Origin: an uncultured Lachnospiraceae bacterium
Lineage (GTDB): Bacteria; Bacillota; Clostridia; Lachnospirales; Lachnospiraceae
Direction: 5' to 3'
Length of the DNA stretch: 64,000 nt
Assembly: GCA_910588285.1 (NCBI GenBank)
Contig: CAJUQB010000015.1
Coordinates: 1 to 64,000, forward strand
The position numbers and the translations under genes were made by a program. Positions 42,750 through 51,598 of this stretch are shown here, piece by piece (the first letter of the stretch is position 1; each line of letters begins with the position of its first letter). The notes beneath the pieces are model-generated. The model searched no databases, was not told the origin of the DNA, and saw nothing but the letters and a program-made list of their open reading frames with translations.

Positions 42750-44474
42750 ATGCGGTTAACCATTACACCGGAGATAAAAAAGAAAATAAAACGCTTGGCC
42801 GGGTGTATCATCCTTGTTGCGGTGATGTGCTGGGGAATTTATCATTATGTATCAGTGAGCCAGGCTCAGACCGGGATTGTCAATACCAACGGCGGGTCTT
42901 TAACGGTGCGGACCGGGCCGGGAACCAATTATGGCGTAATTACCTCCCTGAAGAAGGGAACCGCCGTGACCATCCTTGCCGAGGAAAACGGCTGGTATAA
43001 GGTGAATTATGGAAGTGGAGAGGGCTATGTTTCGGGACAGTTCATTCAGATTCAGCCTGACCCGGACGTAGACGAGGCCTATGTGGCCCAGCTGATGGGG
43101 CAGGGCTTCCCCAGGAGCTATGCCGTTCTTCTGGCAGGCCTCCACGAAGCACATCCTGCCTGGGTATTCCAGCCGGTGAATACGGGGCTGGAATGGAATA
43201 CGGTGATTGACAAGGAGAGCGTTGTGGGGATCAATATGGTTCCTACAAGCTCCAATGATTCCTGGAAATCCACTCTTTCCGGAGCCTATAACTGGACTAC
43301 CAACAAGTGGACCATCCTGGATGGGAGCGGATGGGTGGGGGCTTCGCCGGAGATTATTTCCTATTACATGGATCCCAGGAATTTTTTGAATGAGACGGAT
43401 ATTTTTCAATTTGAGACACTGGGGTATCAGACCTATCAGAGTGCGGCAGATGTTCAAAATGTCCTGAACGGAACCTTTATGGCAGGAGCCCTGCGGGATG
43501 ATGCAAGCAGAACCTATGCCAACACCTTTGTGGAGGCCGGGCAGGGGGCGGGTGTAAACCCCCTTCACCTGGCGGCCCGGTGCAGGCAGGAGCAGGGGCA
43601 GGGAACCAGCCCGCTGATCAGCGGTACATACAGTGGATTCGAGGGATACTACAATTATTTTAATATCGGGGCTTACGGAACGCCGTCCTCCGTATTGTAT
43701 AATAGAGGGCTGACTACGGCCAAGAACAACGGTTGGAACAGCGTGTACAGCTCCATTGTAGGCGGCTCCACCCACCTGGCAGATAAATATATCAATAAGA
43801 GGCAGGATACCCTTTATTTTCAAAAATTCAACGTTGTGGGCGCCAGCCTTTTCCAGCATCAATATATGGCAAATCTGCAGGCAGCCGTCAGCGAGGGGAG
43901 AACCATGGGCAAGGCCTACAGCAACAAGGAGCAGGCCTTTGTGTTCCTGATTCCGGTTTACAGCAATATGCCGGAGGCTCCCTGTTCCCAGCCCTCCAGC
44001 GGGAACCCCAATAACTGGCTGAAATCACTGGCAGTGGATAACTGCAATCTGACGCCTGCCTTTTCCGGCAGCGTTACCCAGTATTCTCTGATTGTGGGAG
44101 AAAATACTGCGGCAGTGACCATCCAGGCAAGTCCGGTTGCAGGAACCTCATCTGTGGCGGGAACGGGAACCGTGAATCTGAACCATGGGCATAATTCGGT
44201 CAAGGTAACATGCACGGCCCAGAATGGGGCGGCCAGAGAGTATGTGATTGATATTGTGCGTCAGGGCAGCGCCCAATATGCAAAAGGAGACGTGAATGGG
44301 GACGGCGGCATCACGCTGCTGGATATGCTTCTGGTGAAGCGTCATATTCTAGGACTTGGAACATTAACGGGAGATCAGTTCAGCGCTGCGGATATCAATG
44401 GAGACGGCAGGGTAGACCTGCTGGATTGCCTGAAGGTAAAACGGCACATATTAGGATATGAATATATCCGATAA
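42750..44474 (+). CDS. Cell-wall glucosaminidase with SH3b, cadherin-like and dockerin domains
   Basis: The protein has 574 residues. A membrane segment or uncleaved signal at about 15-35 is followed by a bacterial SH3 domain (41-99), a catalytic region resembling endo-beta-N-acetylglucosaminidase (about 110-410, with a QEQGQGTS Glu), a cadherin-like beta-sandwich (about 420-505) and a type I dockerin. The two dockerin repeats, DVNGDGGITLLD near 514 and DINGDGRVDLLD near 548, each end KRHILG. CAGGAGG supports the ATG at 42750. It is a probable autolysin that hydrolyses peptidoglycan, with a dockerin to dock to a cohesin-type partner; the next gene is a candidate. Confidence 0.85.
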   Translation: MRLTITPEIKKKIKRLAGCIILVAVMCWGIYHYVSVSQAQTGIVNTNGGSLTVRTGPGTNYGVITSLKKGTAVTILAEENGWYKVNYGSGEGYVSGQFIQIQPDPDVDEAYVAQLMGQGFPRSYAVLLAGLHEAHPAWVFQPVNTGLEWNTVIDKESVVGINMVPTSSNDSWKSTLSGAYNWTTNKWTILDGSGWVGASPEIISYYMDPRNFLNETDIFQFETLGYQTYQSAADVQNVLNGTFMAGALRDDASRTYANTFVEAGQGAGVNPLHLAARCRQEQGQGTSPLISGTYSGFEGYYNYFNIGAYGTPSSVLYNRGLTTAKNNGWNSVYSSIVGGSTHLADKYINKRQDTLYFQKFNVVGASLFQHQYMANLQAAVSEGRTMGKAYSNKEQAFVFLIPVYSNMPEAPCSQPSSGNPNNWLKSLAVDNCNLTPAFSGSVTQYSLIVGENTAAVTIQASPVAGTSSVAGTGTVNLNHGHNSVKVTCTAQNGAAREYVIDIVRQGSAQYAKGDVNGDGGITLLDMLLVKRHILGLGTLTGDQFSAADINGDGRVDLLDCLKVKRHILGYEYIR

Positions 44475-44524
44475 CAGGAAGCAGATGCAGTTGGTTTTGG
44501 CTGTTAGGAATCATGGAGGTTGGG

Positions 44525-46141
44525 ATGAAGAAAGGAATATCAGGATTTTTTTTGACAGTATGTTTGACAGTGCTTATGGCGGCAGGGCTTGCGCCCTTAC
44601 CGGTTCAGGCGGCAGGAGGAAGCATTTCCTTAAGTGTGTCCTCCAGCAGCGTGAATATTGGAGACACCATCACTGTTACGGTGAATGGCAGCGCAGATGT
44701 GGAAGCACTGATTCAGGTGAACGTTTCCTGCTCCGGCGGGGCGGAATACATAGGGAGCGGGAACAGTGGGGCCATTCTGGAGCCCTCGGCCGGCGGCTCG
44801 GATTCTGCCACATTGACCTATCGGGCCACATCTCCGGGCACGGTTACCTTTTCCGCCGCTGTGGTGCAGGCCTATTCGGTGGAGACGGCAGAACCCCTTT
44901 CTGTAGAAGGCGCCAGCGCTTCCGTAACGGTTAACAACGCAGCCGGAGGCGAAGGAAACCAGGGCGGCAATGGCGGAGGAAACCAAGGCAGCGGCAATGG
45001 TGGAGGAAACCAAGGCGGCGGAAGCACAGCGAAGTCGGCGGATAACTCCCTGCGCTCCTTAAGCATATCCCCGGGAACCCTGTCCCCGGCCTTTAAGTAT
45101 TCTACGTTAAATTATACGGCGTCTGTGGCAGCGGATGTTACAAGCGTGGCGGTGGATGCCCAGGTATCCAATGCCAAGGCCAGAGTAGAGTCAGTGACAG
45201 GCGATAAGGATCTGAAGCCTGGGGATAATACCATTAAGATTACCGTCAAGGCAGAAAACGGAACCATTGCCACCTATACGATTACTGTAAACCGGGGCGG
45301 CGCGCCCTCGGAGGAGCCGAAAGAGCCGGAAGAGCCGGAGGATACGCAGCCGGACCAGGAGGCACCCCAGGGAGATATCGTGATTGGCGGCAAAAGCTAC
45401 AAGGTCAGCGCAGCATTTCCGGAAGGCCTTCAGCTGCCGGAGGAATTTGAAAAGGCCACCGCCTCCTACAATGGAGAAGAGGTGGAGGTATACAATTTCT
45501 TCTATGGAAATCTGAAGCTCTACTACCTGAAGGAGGCAGTGGCCGAGGGGGCAGAGGCAGGGCAGGACGGTTGTTACTTTTACGATGAGGCATCCTCTGT
45601 CTTCTTCCCCTATATCAACATTCCGGTGGGAGGGGCCTATGTGGTTGCCCTGCCGGCCTCCTACAATGGGGACGGAGTTCTGCCGGAGGGATATGAGGCA
45701 GCCCAGGTAGCCATGGGGGAGCATGTCATGGACGGCCTTCGGCTGAGTGAACTGTATGCCGCCGGCGCAGAGGGTGCCGGGGACTTTTATCTGGTGTACG
45801 GCATAAATAAAAACGGTCTTCCCGGCTGGTATCAGTATGACAGTGTGGAGGGTAGCCTTCAGCGCTACGTGCAGATGCAGGCATTTTCCCAGCCCCAGGA
45901 GGAGGAAGCGCCTCAGCCTGTATTTGATGAGGAGAAATACAAAAGAGAGTACCAGGAGCTCCAGGAGGACTATGAGGAGCAGAAGGGACGGGCCCAGATC
46001 ATGATGTGCGCATTGGTGGCAGTGGTTGTTGCGGCCATAATTATCCTTGTGATTATCCTGCTGTCCGGCAGAGGAAGCAGAAGAAAGAAAAAGGGCGGGA
46101 AAGACGGAGATATTGATTTTATTGATTTTGACGAACTATAG
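44525..46141 (+). CDS. Membrane-anchored surface protein with cohesin-like and cadherin-like beta-sandwich domains
   Basis: The 538-residue protein has a signal peptide (1-30), a beta domain at about 32-135 (ISLSVSSSSVNIGDTITVTV) resembling cohesin or Ig-like folds, a Gly/Asn/Gln linker (about 140-168), a cadherin-like domain (about 175-255) matching the one in the neighbour at 42750, an acidic Pro/Glu linker, an unassigned domain (about 285-455), a coiled region and a C-terminal membrane segment (about 495-517) with a basic tail. GGAGG precedes the ATG at 44525. Its position 50 bases after the dockerin gene suggests a docking partner; this is inference. Confidence 0.78.
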   Translation: MKKGISGFFLTVCLTVLMAAGLAPLPVQAAGGSISLSVSSSSVNIGDTITVTVNGSADVEALIQVNVSCSGGAEYIGSGNSGAILEPSAGGSDSATLTYRATSPGTVTFSAAVVQAYSVETAEPLSVEGASASVTVNNAAGGEGNQGGNGGGNQGSGNGGGNQGGGSTAKSADNSLRSLSISPGTLSPAFKYSTLNYTASVAADVTSVAVDAQVSNAKARVESVTGDKDLKPGDNTIKITVKAENGTIATYTITVNRGGAPSEEPKEPEEPEDTQPDQEAPQGDIVIGGKSYKVSAAFPEGLQLPEEFEKATASYNGEEVEVYNFFYGNLKLYYLKEAVAEGAEAGQDGCYFYDEASSVFFPYINIPVGGAYVVALPASYNGDGVLPEGYEAAQVAMGEHVMDGLRLSELYAAGAEGAGDFYLVYGINKNGLPGWYQYDSVEGSLQRYVQMQAFSQPQEEEAPQPVFDEEKYKREYQELQEDYEEQKGRAQIMMCALVAVVVAAIIILVIILLSGRGSRRKKKGGKDGDIDFIDFDEL

Positions 46142-46152
46142 AGAAAGAGTGA

Positions 46153-46182
46153 GGAGGGGAGCAGATGCTTCCCTCCTTCTTC
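46153..46182 (+). terminator. Terminator after the surface protein gene
   Basis: GGAGGGGAGCA and TGCTTCCCTCC pair over eleven positions with one G-T pair and are followed by TTCTTC. A second AT-rich inverted repeat (AATTGTTTT with AAAACAATT, 46200-46228) lies between it and the ribosomal promoter. Confidence 0.65.
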
Positions 46183-46243
46183 AATCAGAAGGAAGCAGGA
46201 ATTGTTTTGTATCGAAAAAAAAACAATTTTCCGGCAAAAAAAC

Positions 46244-46272
46244 TTGCATTTTCCGGGATACTCCTGTATACT
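46244..46272 (+). promoter_or_regulatory. Sigma-A promoter of the S10-spc ribosomal cluster
   Basis: TTGCAT (46244-46249) and TATACT (46267-46272) are 17 bases apart. Transcription should start near 46279, giving a leader of about 220 bases before rpsJ. Confidence 0.75.
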
Positions 46273-46279
46273 AATACAT

Positions 46280-46490
46280 GCTGTGGCATTGATAGCGATG
46301 AAGCGTGAGGTTGCTGCCCCTTCGGGCAGGTTTTTCCGTGGAGCGAATGTCAAGTTAGGAAACTGGCGACAAGTCACTGTACTCAATTGAACACCTGCCA
46401 AGAGCAGGAGCTGTGTGCAGACATTAGGACACACACGGCAGAGTGTACAGTCACCGCTTGTCGTACTGCTATTAGAGTGCGAAAAGGAGG
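46280..46490 (+). promoter_or_regulatory. Structured 5' leader of the S10 operon with a terminator-like hairpin
   Basis: Near the start CTGCCC-CTTC-GGGCAG (46314-46329) is followed by GGTTTTT, resembling an intrinsic terminator or attenuator. Downstream, CGACAAG (46367) can pair with CTTGTCG (46457) and ACTGTAC (46376) with GTACAGT (46445), forming a long basal stem that encloses two hairpins (CCTGC with GCAGG, GTGTG with CACAC). S10 leaders are known autoregulatory sites in other bacteria; whether this is the same class is not determined. Confidence 0.6.
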
Positions 46491-46501
46491 CGACTTTTTT
46501 T

Positions 46502-46819
46502 ATGGCAAGTCAAGTAATGAGAATCACACTGAAGGCATATGACCATCAGCTTGTGGATGCATCTGCGAAGAAGATCATCGAAACGGTAAAGAAGAACGGA
46601 TCACAGGTGAGCGGCCCGGTGCCCCTTCCTACCAAGAAGGAAGTGGTAACCATCTTGAGAGCGGTTCACAAGTATAAGGATTCCAGAGAGCAGTTTGAGC
46701 AGAGAACCCACAAGAGACTCATTGATATCATGACACCCACCCAGAAGACAGTAGATGCATTGTCCAGACTGGAGATGCCTGCAGGTGTATACATTGATAT
46801 CAAGATGAAGAGCAAATAA
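46502..46819 (+). CDS. rpsJ: 30S ribosomal protein S10
   Basis: The 105-residue protein starts MASQVMRITLKAYDHQLVD and has the S10 loop KKNGSQVSGPVPLPTKKE. It belongs to the 30S head and doubles as NusE in antitermination. AAAGGAGG is placed about 11 bases before the ATG, rather distant. It is the first gene of the S10 cluster, after a structured leader. Confidence 0.97.
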   Translation: MASQVMRITLKAYDHQLVDASAKKIIETVKKNGSQVSGPVPLPTKKEVVTILRAVHKYKDSREQFEQRTHKRLIDIMTPTQKTVDALSRLEMPAGVYIDIKMKSK

Positions 46820-46995
46820 GGTGTGAGCTCGAAGAGGTAAGACCACAAGGCAAGATCAGAAAGAATCCGGAAGGTTAGATATAGAAGTTATGCAAAGCAT
46901 CCACTTATATCGACTGTTCTAGGATGAACGGTTCCGCTACTCCACATACGTTGGGCATGAAGCGTTCCGCTGTAGAGAAAACAGGAGGTAAAGAA
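46820..46995 (+). other. Unusually long rpsJ-rplC spacer
   Basis: The 176-base gap has no supportable gene. Short inverted repeats occur (GAACGGTTC at 46925-46933), and the end carries the rplC ribosome binding site AGGAGG. Other gaps in this cluster are about 0-75 bases, so an internal promoter, processing site or translational control element is possible. Confidence 0.4.
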
Positions 46996-47679
46996 ATGAA
47001 GAAAGCGATCTTAGCTACAAAAGTCGGAATGACTCAAATCTTCAATGCAGACGGAGTTTTGACTCCGGTTACTGTATTACAGGCTGGTCCCTGTGTTGTG
47101 ACACAGATCAAGACCGTCGAGAACGACGGATACAGCGCTGTACAGGTTGGTTTTGTTGACAAGAAGGAAAGAATTGTGAACAGGGATGCCAACGGCAAGA
47201 AGGAAATCAGAAACAGACACGGCGTAAACAAGGCTGAAAAGGGACATTTTGCAAAGGCTGGCGTGACATCCAAGCGTTTTGTCCGGGAATTCAAGTTTGA
47301 GAACGCTGCAGATTATAACCTGGCTGACGAGATCAAGGCAGACATCTTTGCAGAAGGCGATAAGGTAGATGCAACGGCGATCTCCAAAGGCAAGGGATTC
47401 CAGGGCGCTATCAAGAGACATGGACAGTCCAGAGGACCCATGGCCCACGGTTCCAAGTTCCATCGCCACGCAGGTTCCAATGGCGCATGCTCCAGCCCCA
47501 GCAAGGTATTCAAGGGCAAGAAGATGCCGGGACATATGGGAAGCGTTAAGGTTACGATCCAGAATCTGGAGATTGTAAGGGTTGATGCAGAGAACAATTT
47601 ACTGCTGGTCAAGGGATCTGTACCGGGCCCCAAGAAATCCTTAGTAACAATCAAGGAAGCAGTAAAAGCGGCAAGATAG
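46996..47679 (+). CDS. rplC: 50S ribosomal protein L3
   Basis: The 227-residue protein begins MKKAILATKVGMTQIFNADG and contains the extended loop GAIKRHGQSRGPMAHGSK that reaches towards the peptidyl transferase centre. An early 23S rRNA assembly protein. ACAGGAGG supports the start at 46996 rather than upstream in-frame codons. Confidence 0.97.
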   Translation: MKKAILATKVGMTQIFNADGVLTPVTVLQAGPCVVTQIKTVENDGYSAVQVGFVDKKERIVNRDANGKKEIRNRHGVNKAEKGHFAKAGVTSKRFVREFKFENAADYNLADEIKADIFAEGDKVDATAISKGKGFQGAIKRHGQSRGPMAHGSKFHRHAGSNGACSSPSKVFKGKKMPGHMGSVKVTIQNLEIVRVDAENNLLLVKGSVPGPKKSLVTIKEAVKAAR

Positions 47680-47705
47680 TGCAGATTGGAAAGGAGGAAG
47701 AAGCG

Positions 47706-48326
47706 ATGGCTAACGTAGCTGTTTATAATATGGAAGGCAAGGAAGTAGGAAGCCTTGAACTGAACGATGCAGTATTTGGCGTAGAGATCAATGAGCATCT
47801 GGTACACATGGCAGTCGTTCAGCAGCTGGCAAACAACCGTCAGGGAACACAGAAGGCAAAGACACGCTCTGAGGTTCGCGGCGGCGGCAGAAAACCGTGG
47901 AGACAGAAGGGGACAGGTCATGCAAGACAGGGCTCCATCCGCGCTCCCCAGTGGACAGGCGGCGGAGTGGTATTTGCTCCGGTACCAAGAGATTACAGCT
48001 TTAAGCTGAATAAGAAGGAAAAGAGAGCAGCATTGAAGTCTGCCCTGACATCCAGAGTGAATGACAAGAAGTTTATTGTGGTAGACGATCTGAAGCTGGA
48101 TGCGATCAAGACCAAGAAGTTCCAGGAGGTGCTGAACAACCTGCAGGTTAAGAGGGCCCTGGTAATTCTCAATGACAATGATCAGAACGTAGTACTTTCC
48201 GCACGGAATATCCCTGCTGTAAAGACTGCACTGACCAACACCATCAACGTATATGACATTTTAAAATATGATACAGTAGTTGCCACCAAGGCTGCTGTAG
48301 CAACCATCGAGGAGGTGTATGCATAA
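47706..48326 (+). CDS. rplD: 50S ribosomal protein L4
   Basis: The 206-residue protein has the conserved loop GGGRKPWRQKGTGHARQGS that lines the peptide exit tunnel. In some bacteria L4 also represses the S10 operon through its leader. GGAAAGGAGG precedes the ATG at 47706. Its stop overlaps the rplW start (TAATG). Confidence 0.97.
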   Translation: MANVAVYNMEGKEVGSLELNDAVFGVEINEHLVHMAVVQQLANNRQGTQKAKTRSEVRGGGRKPWRQKGTGHARQGSIRAPQWTGGGVVFAPVPRDYSFKLNKKEKRAALKSALTSRVNDKKFIVVDDLKLDAIKTKKFQEVLNNLQVKRALVILNDNDQNVVLSARNIPAVKTALTNTINVYDILKYDTVVATKAAVATIEEVYA

Positions 48327-48625
48327 TGGCAAATGTACAATATTATGACGTAATCCTCAAGCCGGTGATCACCGAGAAGAGCATGAACGGTATGGCGGAT
48401 AAGAAGTACACATTTCTGGTGCATCCGGAAGCCAACAAGACCATGATCAAGGAAGCTGTTGAGAAGATGTTTGAGGGGACCAAGGTTGCAAAGGTCAACA
48501 CCATGAACATTGACGGCAAGAAAAAGAGACGCGGTATGGTAATCGGAAAGACCGCCAAGACCAAGAAGGCGATCGTACAGCTGACTGAGGACAGCAAGGA
48601 GATCGAGATCTTTGCTGGACTGTAA
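48326..48625 (+). CDS. rplW: 50S ribosomal protein L23
   Basis: The 99-residue protein (VILKPVITEKSM) sits at the tunnel exit and binds trigger factor and SRP. It starts within the rplD stop codon, so translation is probably coupled. Confidence 0.97.
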   Translation: MANVQYYDVILKPVITEKSMNGMADKKYTFLVHPEANKTMIKEAVEKMFEGTKVAKVNTMNIDGKKKRRGMVIGKTAKTKKAIVQLTEDSKEIEIFAGL

Positions 48626-48666
48626 GAATCAAGCACCTATCAGACGGATTTGAAAGGAGAATTACA

Positions 48667-49512
48667 ATGGGAATTAAGACATATAACCCATATACACCTT
48701 CCAGAAGACATATGACCGGCTCTGATTTCTCCGAGATTACAAAGAAGACACCGGAGAAGTCGCTGACCGTATCCTTGACAAAGAATTCTGGACGTAATAA
48801 TCAGGGTAAGATTACAGTGAGACACCGCGGAGGCGGCTCCAGAAGAAAATACAGACTTATTGATTTCAAGAGAAACAGCAAGGATGGAATTCCTGCAACA
48901 GTACTTGGTATTGAGTACGATCCCAACCGGACCGCCAACATCGCCCTGATCTGCTATGCGGATGGCGAGAAGGCATATATCCTGGCTCCCGAAGGGCTGA
49001 CAGACGGTATGAAGGTTATGGAAGGCCCGGAAGCAGAGGTACGGGTGGGCAACTGCCTGCCGCTGGCTAACATTCCGGTAGGTACTCAGATCCACAATAT
49101 CGAATTATATCCCGGTAAGGGCGGCCAGCTGGTTCGTTCCGCCGGAAACAGCGCACAGCTGATGGCTAAGGAAGGAAAGTACGCAACCCTTCGTCTTCCC
49201 TCCGGAGAGATGAGAATGGTGCCGATCATCTGCAGAGCAACCATTGGTGTAGTTGGCAACGCAGATCACAACCTTATTAATATCGGTAAGGCAGGGCGCA
49301 AGCGTCACATGGGTATCCGCCCGACTGTTCGTGGTTCTGTTATGAACCCCAATGACCATCCCCACGGCGGTGGTGAGGGTAAGACAGGAATCGGCCGTCC
49401 GGGTCCAAGCACACCCTGGGGCAAGCCGGCACTTGGCTTAAAGACCAGAAAGAAAAACAAGCAGTCTAACAAGCTTATCGTAAGAAGACGTGACGGTAAG
49501 GCGATCAAATAA
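48667..49512 (+). CDS. rplB: 50S ribosomal protein L2
   Basis: The 281-residue protein begins MGIKTYNPYTPSRRHMTGSD and includes the conserved GVAMNP-type region, here RGSVMNPNDHPHGGGEGK with the His implicated near the peptidyl transferase centre. It is needed for subunit association. AAAGGAG lies before the ATG. Confidence 0.98.
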   Translation: MGIKTYNPYTPSRRHMTGSDFSEITKKTPEKSLTVSLTKNSGRNNQGKITVRHRGGGSRRKYRLIDFKRNSKDGIPATVLGIEYDPNRTANIALICYADGEKAYILAPEGLTDGMKVMEGPEAEVRVGNCLPLANIPVGTQIHNIELYPGKGGQLVRSAGNSAQLMAKEGKYATLRLPSGEMRMVPIICRATIGVVGNADHNLINIGKAGRKRHMGIRPTVRGSVMNPNDHPHGGGEGKTGIGRPGPSTPWGKPALGLKTRKKNKQSNKLIVRRRDGKAIK

Positions 49513-49524
49513 GGAGGTTACACT

Positions 49525-49806
49525 ATGGCACGTTCATTGAAAAAAGGACCGTTCGCAGATGCAAGTCTGCTGAAAAAAGTAGATGCCATGAACGCAGCAG
49601 GAGATAAGCAGGTAATCAAGACCTGGTCTCGTCGTTCCACAATTTTTCCCCAGTTTGTAGGACACACATTTGCAGTTCATGATGGAAGAAAGCATGTTCC
49701 GGTATATGTTACCGAGGATATGGTTGGCCACAAGCTGGGCGAGTTCGTAGCTACCAGAACCTACAGAGGACATGGCAAAGACGAGAAGAAATCTAAGGTT
49801 CGTTAA
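49525..49806 (+). CDS. rpsS: 30S ribosomal protein S19
   Basis: The 93-residue protein starts MARSLKKGPFADASLLKKVD and includes STIFPQFVGHTFAVHDGRKH. It binds 16S rRNA in the 30S head with S13. AAGGAGG is 12 bases after the rplB stop region. Confidence 0.98.
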   Translation: MARSLKKGPFADASLLKKVDAMNAAGDKQVIKTWSRRSTIFPQFVGHTFAVHDGRKHVPVYVTEDMVGHKLGEFVATRTYRGHGKDEKKSKVR

Positions 49807-49835
49807 TCGAAAAGTTGTGAAAGGAGGTTTCATCC

Positions 49836-50225
49836 ATGGCTAAGGGACATAGAAGTCAGATTAAGAGAGAGAGAAATAAAGCATCAAGAGATACCAGACC
49901 TTCAGCGAAGTTATCCTACGCTAGAATTTCCGTACAGAAGGCCTGCTTCGTACTGGATGCCATTCGTGGCAAGGATGTACAGACTGCTCTGGGTATCCTT
50001 GCATACAATCCGCGATACGCTTCCGGCGTGATCGAGAAGTTATTGAAGTCTGCAATCGCAAATGCAGAGAATAACAACGGTATGGACGCGGAGAACCTTT
50101 ATATTGAGGAGTGCTACGCAAACAAAGGACCTACAATGAAGAGAATCAGACCAAGAGCACAGGGAAGGGCTTATCGCATCGAGAAGAGAATGAGCCACAT
50201 TACAATTGTGCTGAATGAGAGATAG
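49836..50225 (+). CDS. rplV: 50S ribosomal protein L22
   Basis: The 129-residue protein has the tunnel-lining hairpin (GPTMKRIRPRAQGRAYRIEK). The N-terminus MAKGHRSQIKRERNKASRD is longer and more basic than in many bacteria, a form common in Clostridia. AAAGGAGG precedes the ATG. Confidence 0.97.
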   Translation: MAKGHRSQIKRERNKASRDTRPSAKLSYARISVQKACFVLDAIRGKDVQTALGILAYNPRYASGVIEKLLKSAIANAENNNGMDAENLYIEECYANKGPTMKRIRPRAQGRAYRIEKRMSHITIVLNER

Positions 50226-50235
50226 GAGGGCAATC

Positions 50236-50892
50236 ATGGGACAGAAAGTTAATCCTCATGGCTTAAGAGTAGGCGTAATCAAGGATTGGGATTCCAAATG
50301 GTATGCAGAGGGCGATTTTGCAGACTATTTAGTAGAAGATTATAATATCAGAACATTTCTGAAGAAGAAATTATACAGTGCCGGTGTTTCCAAGATCGAG
50401 ATTGAGCGTGCATCTGACCGTGTAAAGGTGATTCTTTATACTGCAAAGCCGGGTGTGGTAATCGGAAAAGGCGGAGCTGAGATCGAGAAGGTGAAGGCTG
50501 AGCTGCAGCAGTATACGGACAAGAAGCTGATTGTAGACATCAAAGAGGTAAAGAGACCGGATAAGGATGCTCAGCTGGTAGCAGAGAATATTGCCCTGCA
50601 GCTGGAGAACCGTGTGTCCTTCCGTAGAGCAATGAAGTCCTGCATGTCCAGAAGCATGAAGGCAGGCGCTCTTGGAATCAAGAGTTCTGTATCCGGACGT
50701 CTTGGCGGTGCAGACATGGCCCGTACAGAGTTTTATTCGGAAGGGACCATTCCGCTTCAGACATTAAGAGCAGATATCGACTATGGGTTTGCCGAAGCAG
50801 ATACCACCTACGGCAAGGTTGGCGTTAAGGTGTGGATCTACAAGGGCGAGGTACTTCCAACAAAAGCATCAAAGGAAGGGAGCGATAAATAA
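50236..50892 (+). CDS. rpsC: 30S ribosomal protein S3
   Basis: The 218-residue protein starts MGQKVNPHGLRVGVIKDWDS and has a KH domain with VIGKGGAEIEK. It lines the mRNA entry channel. The ATG at 50236 follows TAGGAGG; its stop codon overlaps the rplP start (TAATG). Confidence 0.98.
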   Translation: MGQKVNPHGLRVGVIKDWDSKWYAEGDFADYLVEDYNIRTFLKKKLYSAGVSKIEIERASDRVKVILYTAKPGVVIGKGGAEIEKVKAELQQYTDKKLIVDIKEVKRPDKDAQLVAENIALQLENRVSFRRAMKSCMSRSMKAGALGIKSSVSGRLGGADMARTEFYSEGTIPLQTLRADIDYGFAEADTTYGKVGVKVWIYKGEVLPTKASKEGSDK

Positions 50893-51329
50893 TGTTAATG
50901 CCTAAGAGAGTAAAGCGTCGTAAGCAGTTCCGCGGCTCCATGGCGGGCAAGGCGCTGAGAGGAAATAAAATCACAAACGGTGAGTATGGTATTGTTGCAA
51001 TGGAGCCCTGCTGGATCAAGTCCAACCAGATTGAGGCGGCCCGTATTGCTATGACCCGTTATATCAAGCGTGGCGGTAAGGTCTGGATCAAGATTTTCCC
51101 AGACAAGCCGGTAACTACAAAACCAGCTGAGACTCGTATGGGTTCCGGAAAAGGAACATTGGAATACTGGGTAGCTGTTGTTAAACCAGGACGTGTAATG
51201 TTCGAAATCTCCGGAGTGCCGGAAGAGACAGCTCGTGAAGCGTTACGTCTTGCTACACACAAATTACCTTGTAAATGTAAAGTAGTTTCTCGTGCAGACT
51301 TAGAAGGCGGTGAATCAAATGAAAACTAA
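50892..51329 (+). CDS. rplP: 50S ribosomal protein L16
   Basis: The 145-residue protein starts MLMPKRVKRRKQFRG and contains RMGSGKGTLEYWVAVVKPGR. It helps position A-site tRNA. Translation is likely coupled to rpsC. The 3' end overlaps rpmC by 11 bases. Confidence 0.98.
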   Translation: MLMPKRVKRRKQFRGSMAGKALRGNKITNGEYGIVAMEPCWIKSNQIEAARIAMTRYIKRGGKVWIKIFPDKPVTTKPAETRMGSGKGTLEYWVAVVKPGRVMFEISGVPEETAREALRLATHKLPCKCKVVSRADLEGGESNEN

Positions 51330-51528
51330 TAAGTATGTAGAAGATTTAAAAGTAAAATCAGCAGCAGAGTTGAATGAATTATTAGTTGCAGCGAAAAAAG
51401 AGCTTTTCAATCTGAGATTCCAGAACGCGACCAACCAGTTGGATAATACCGGAAGAATCAAAGAGGTTAGAAGGAATATCGCCAGGATTCAGACTGTAAT
51501 CACGGAAAAGGTTCATGCAGCGGAATAA
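51319..51528 (+). CDS. rpmC: 50S ribosomal protein L29
   Basis: The 69-residue two-helix protein (KSAAELNELLVAAKKELFNL) sits at the tunnel exit near L23. The start at ATG 51319 lies inside the rplP end, with GAAGGCGGTG upstream. A GTG at 51310 is a less likely start. Confidence 0.95.
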   Translation: MKTNKYVEDLKVKSAAELNELLVAAKKELFNLRFQNATNQLDNTGRIKEVRRNIARIQTVITEKVHAAE

Positions 51529-51598
51529 TTCCTAGAAGAGCGCTCCGGCTTCCGTCAGATGCAGGAGGCGGGCGATAATAATGAAAGGAGAACAAATC

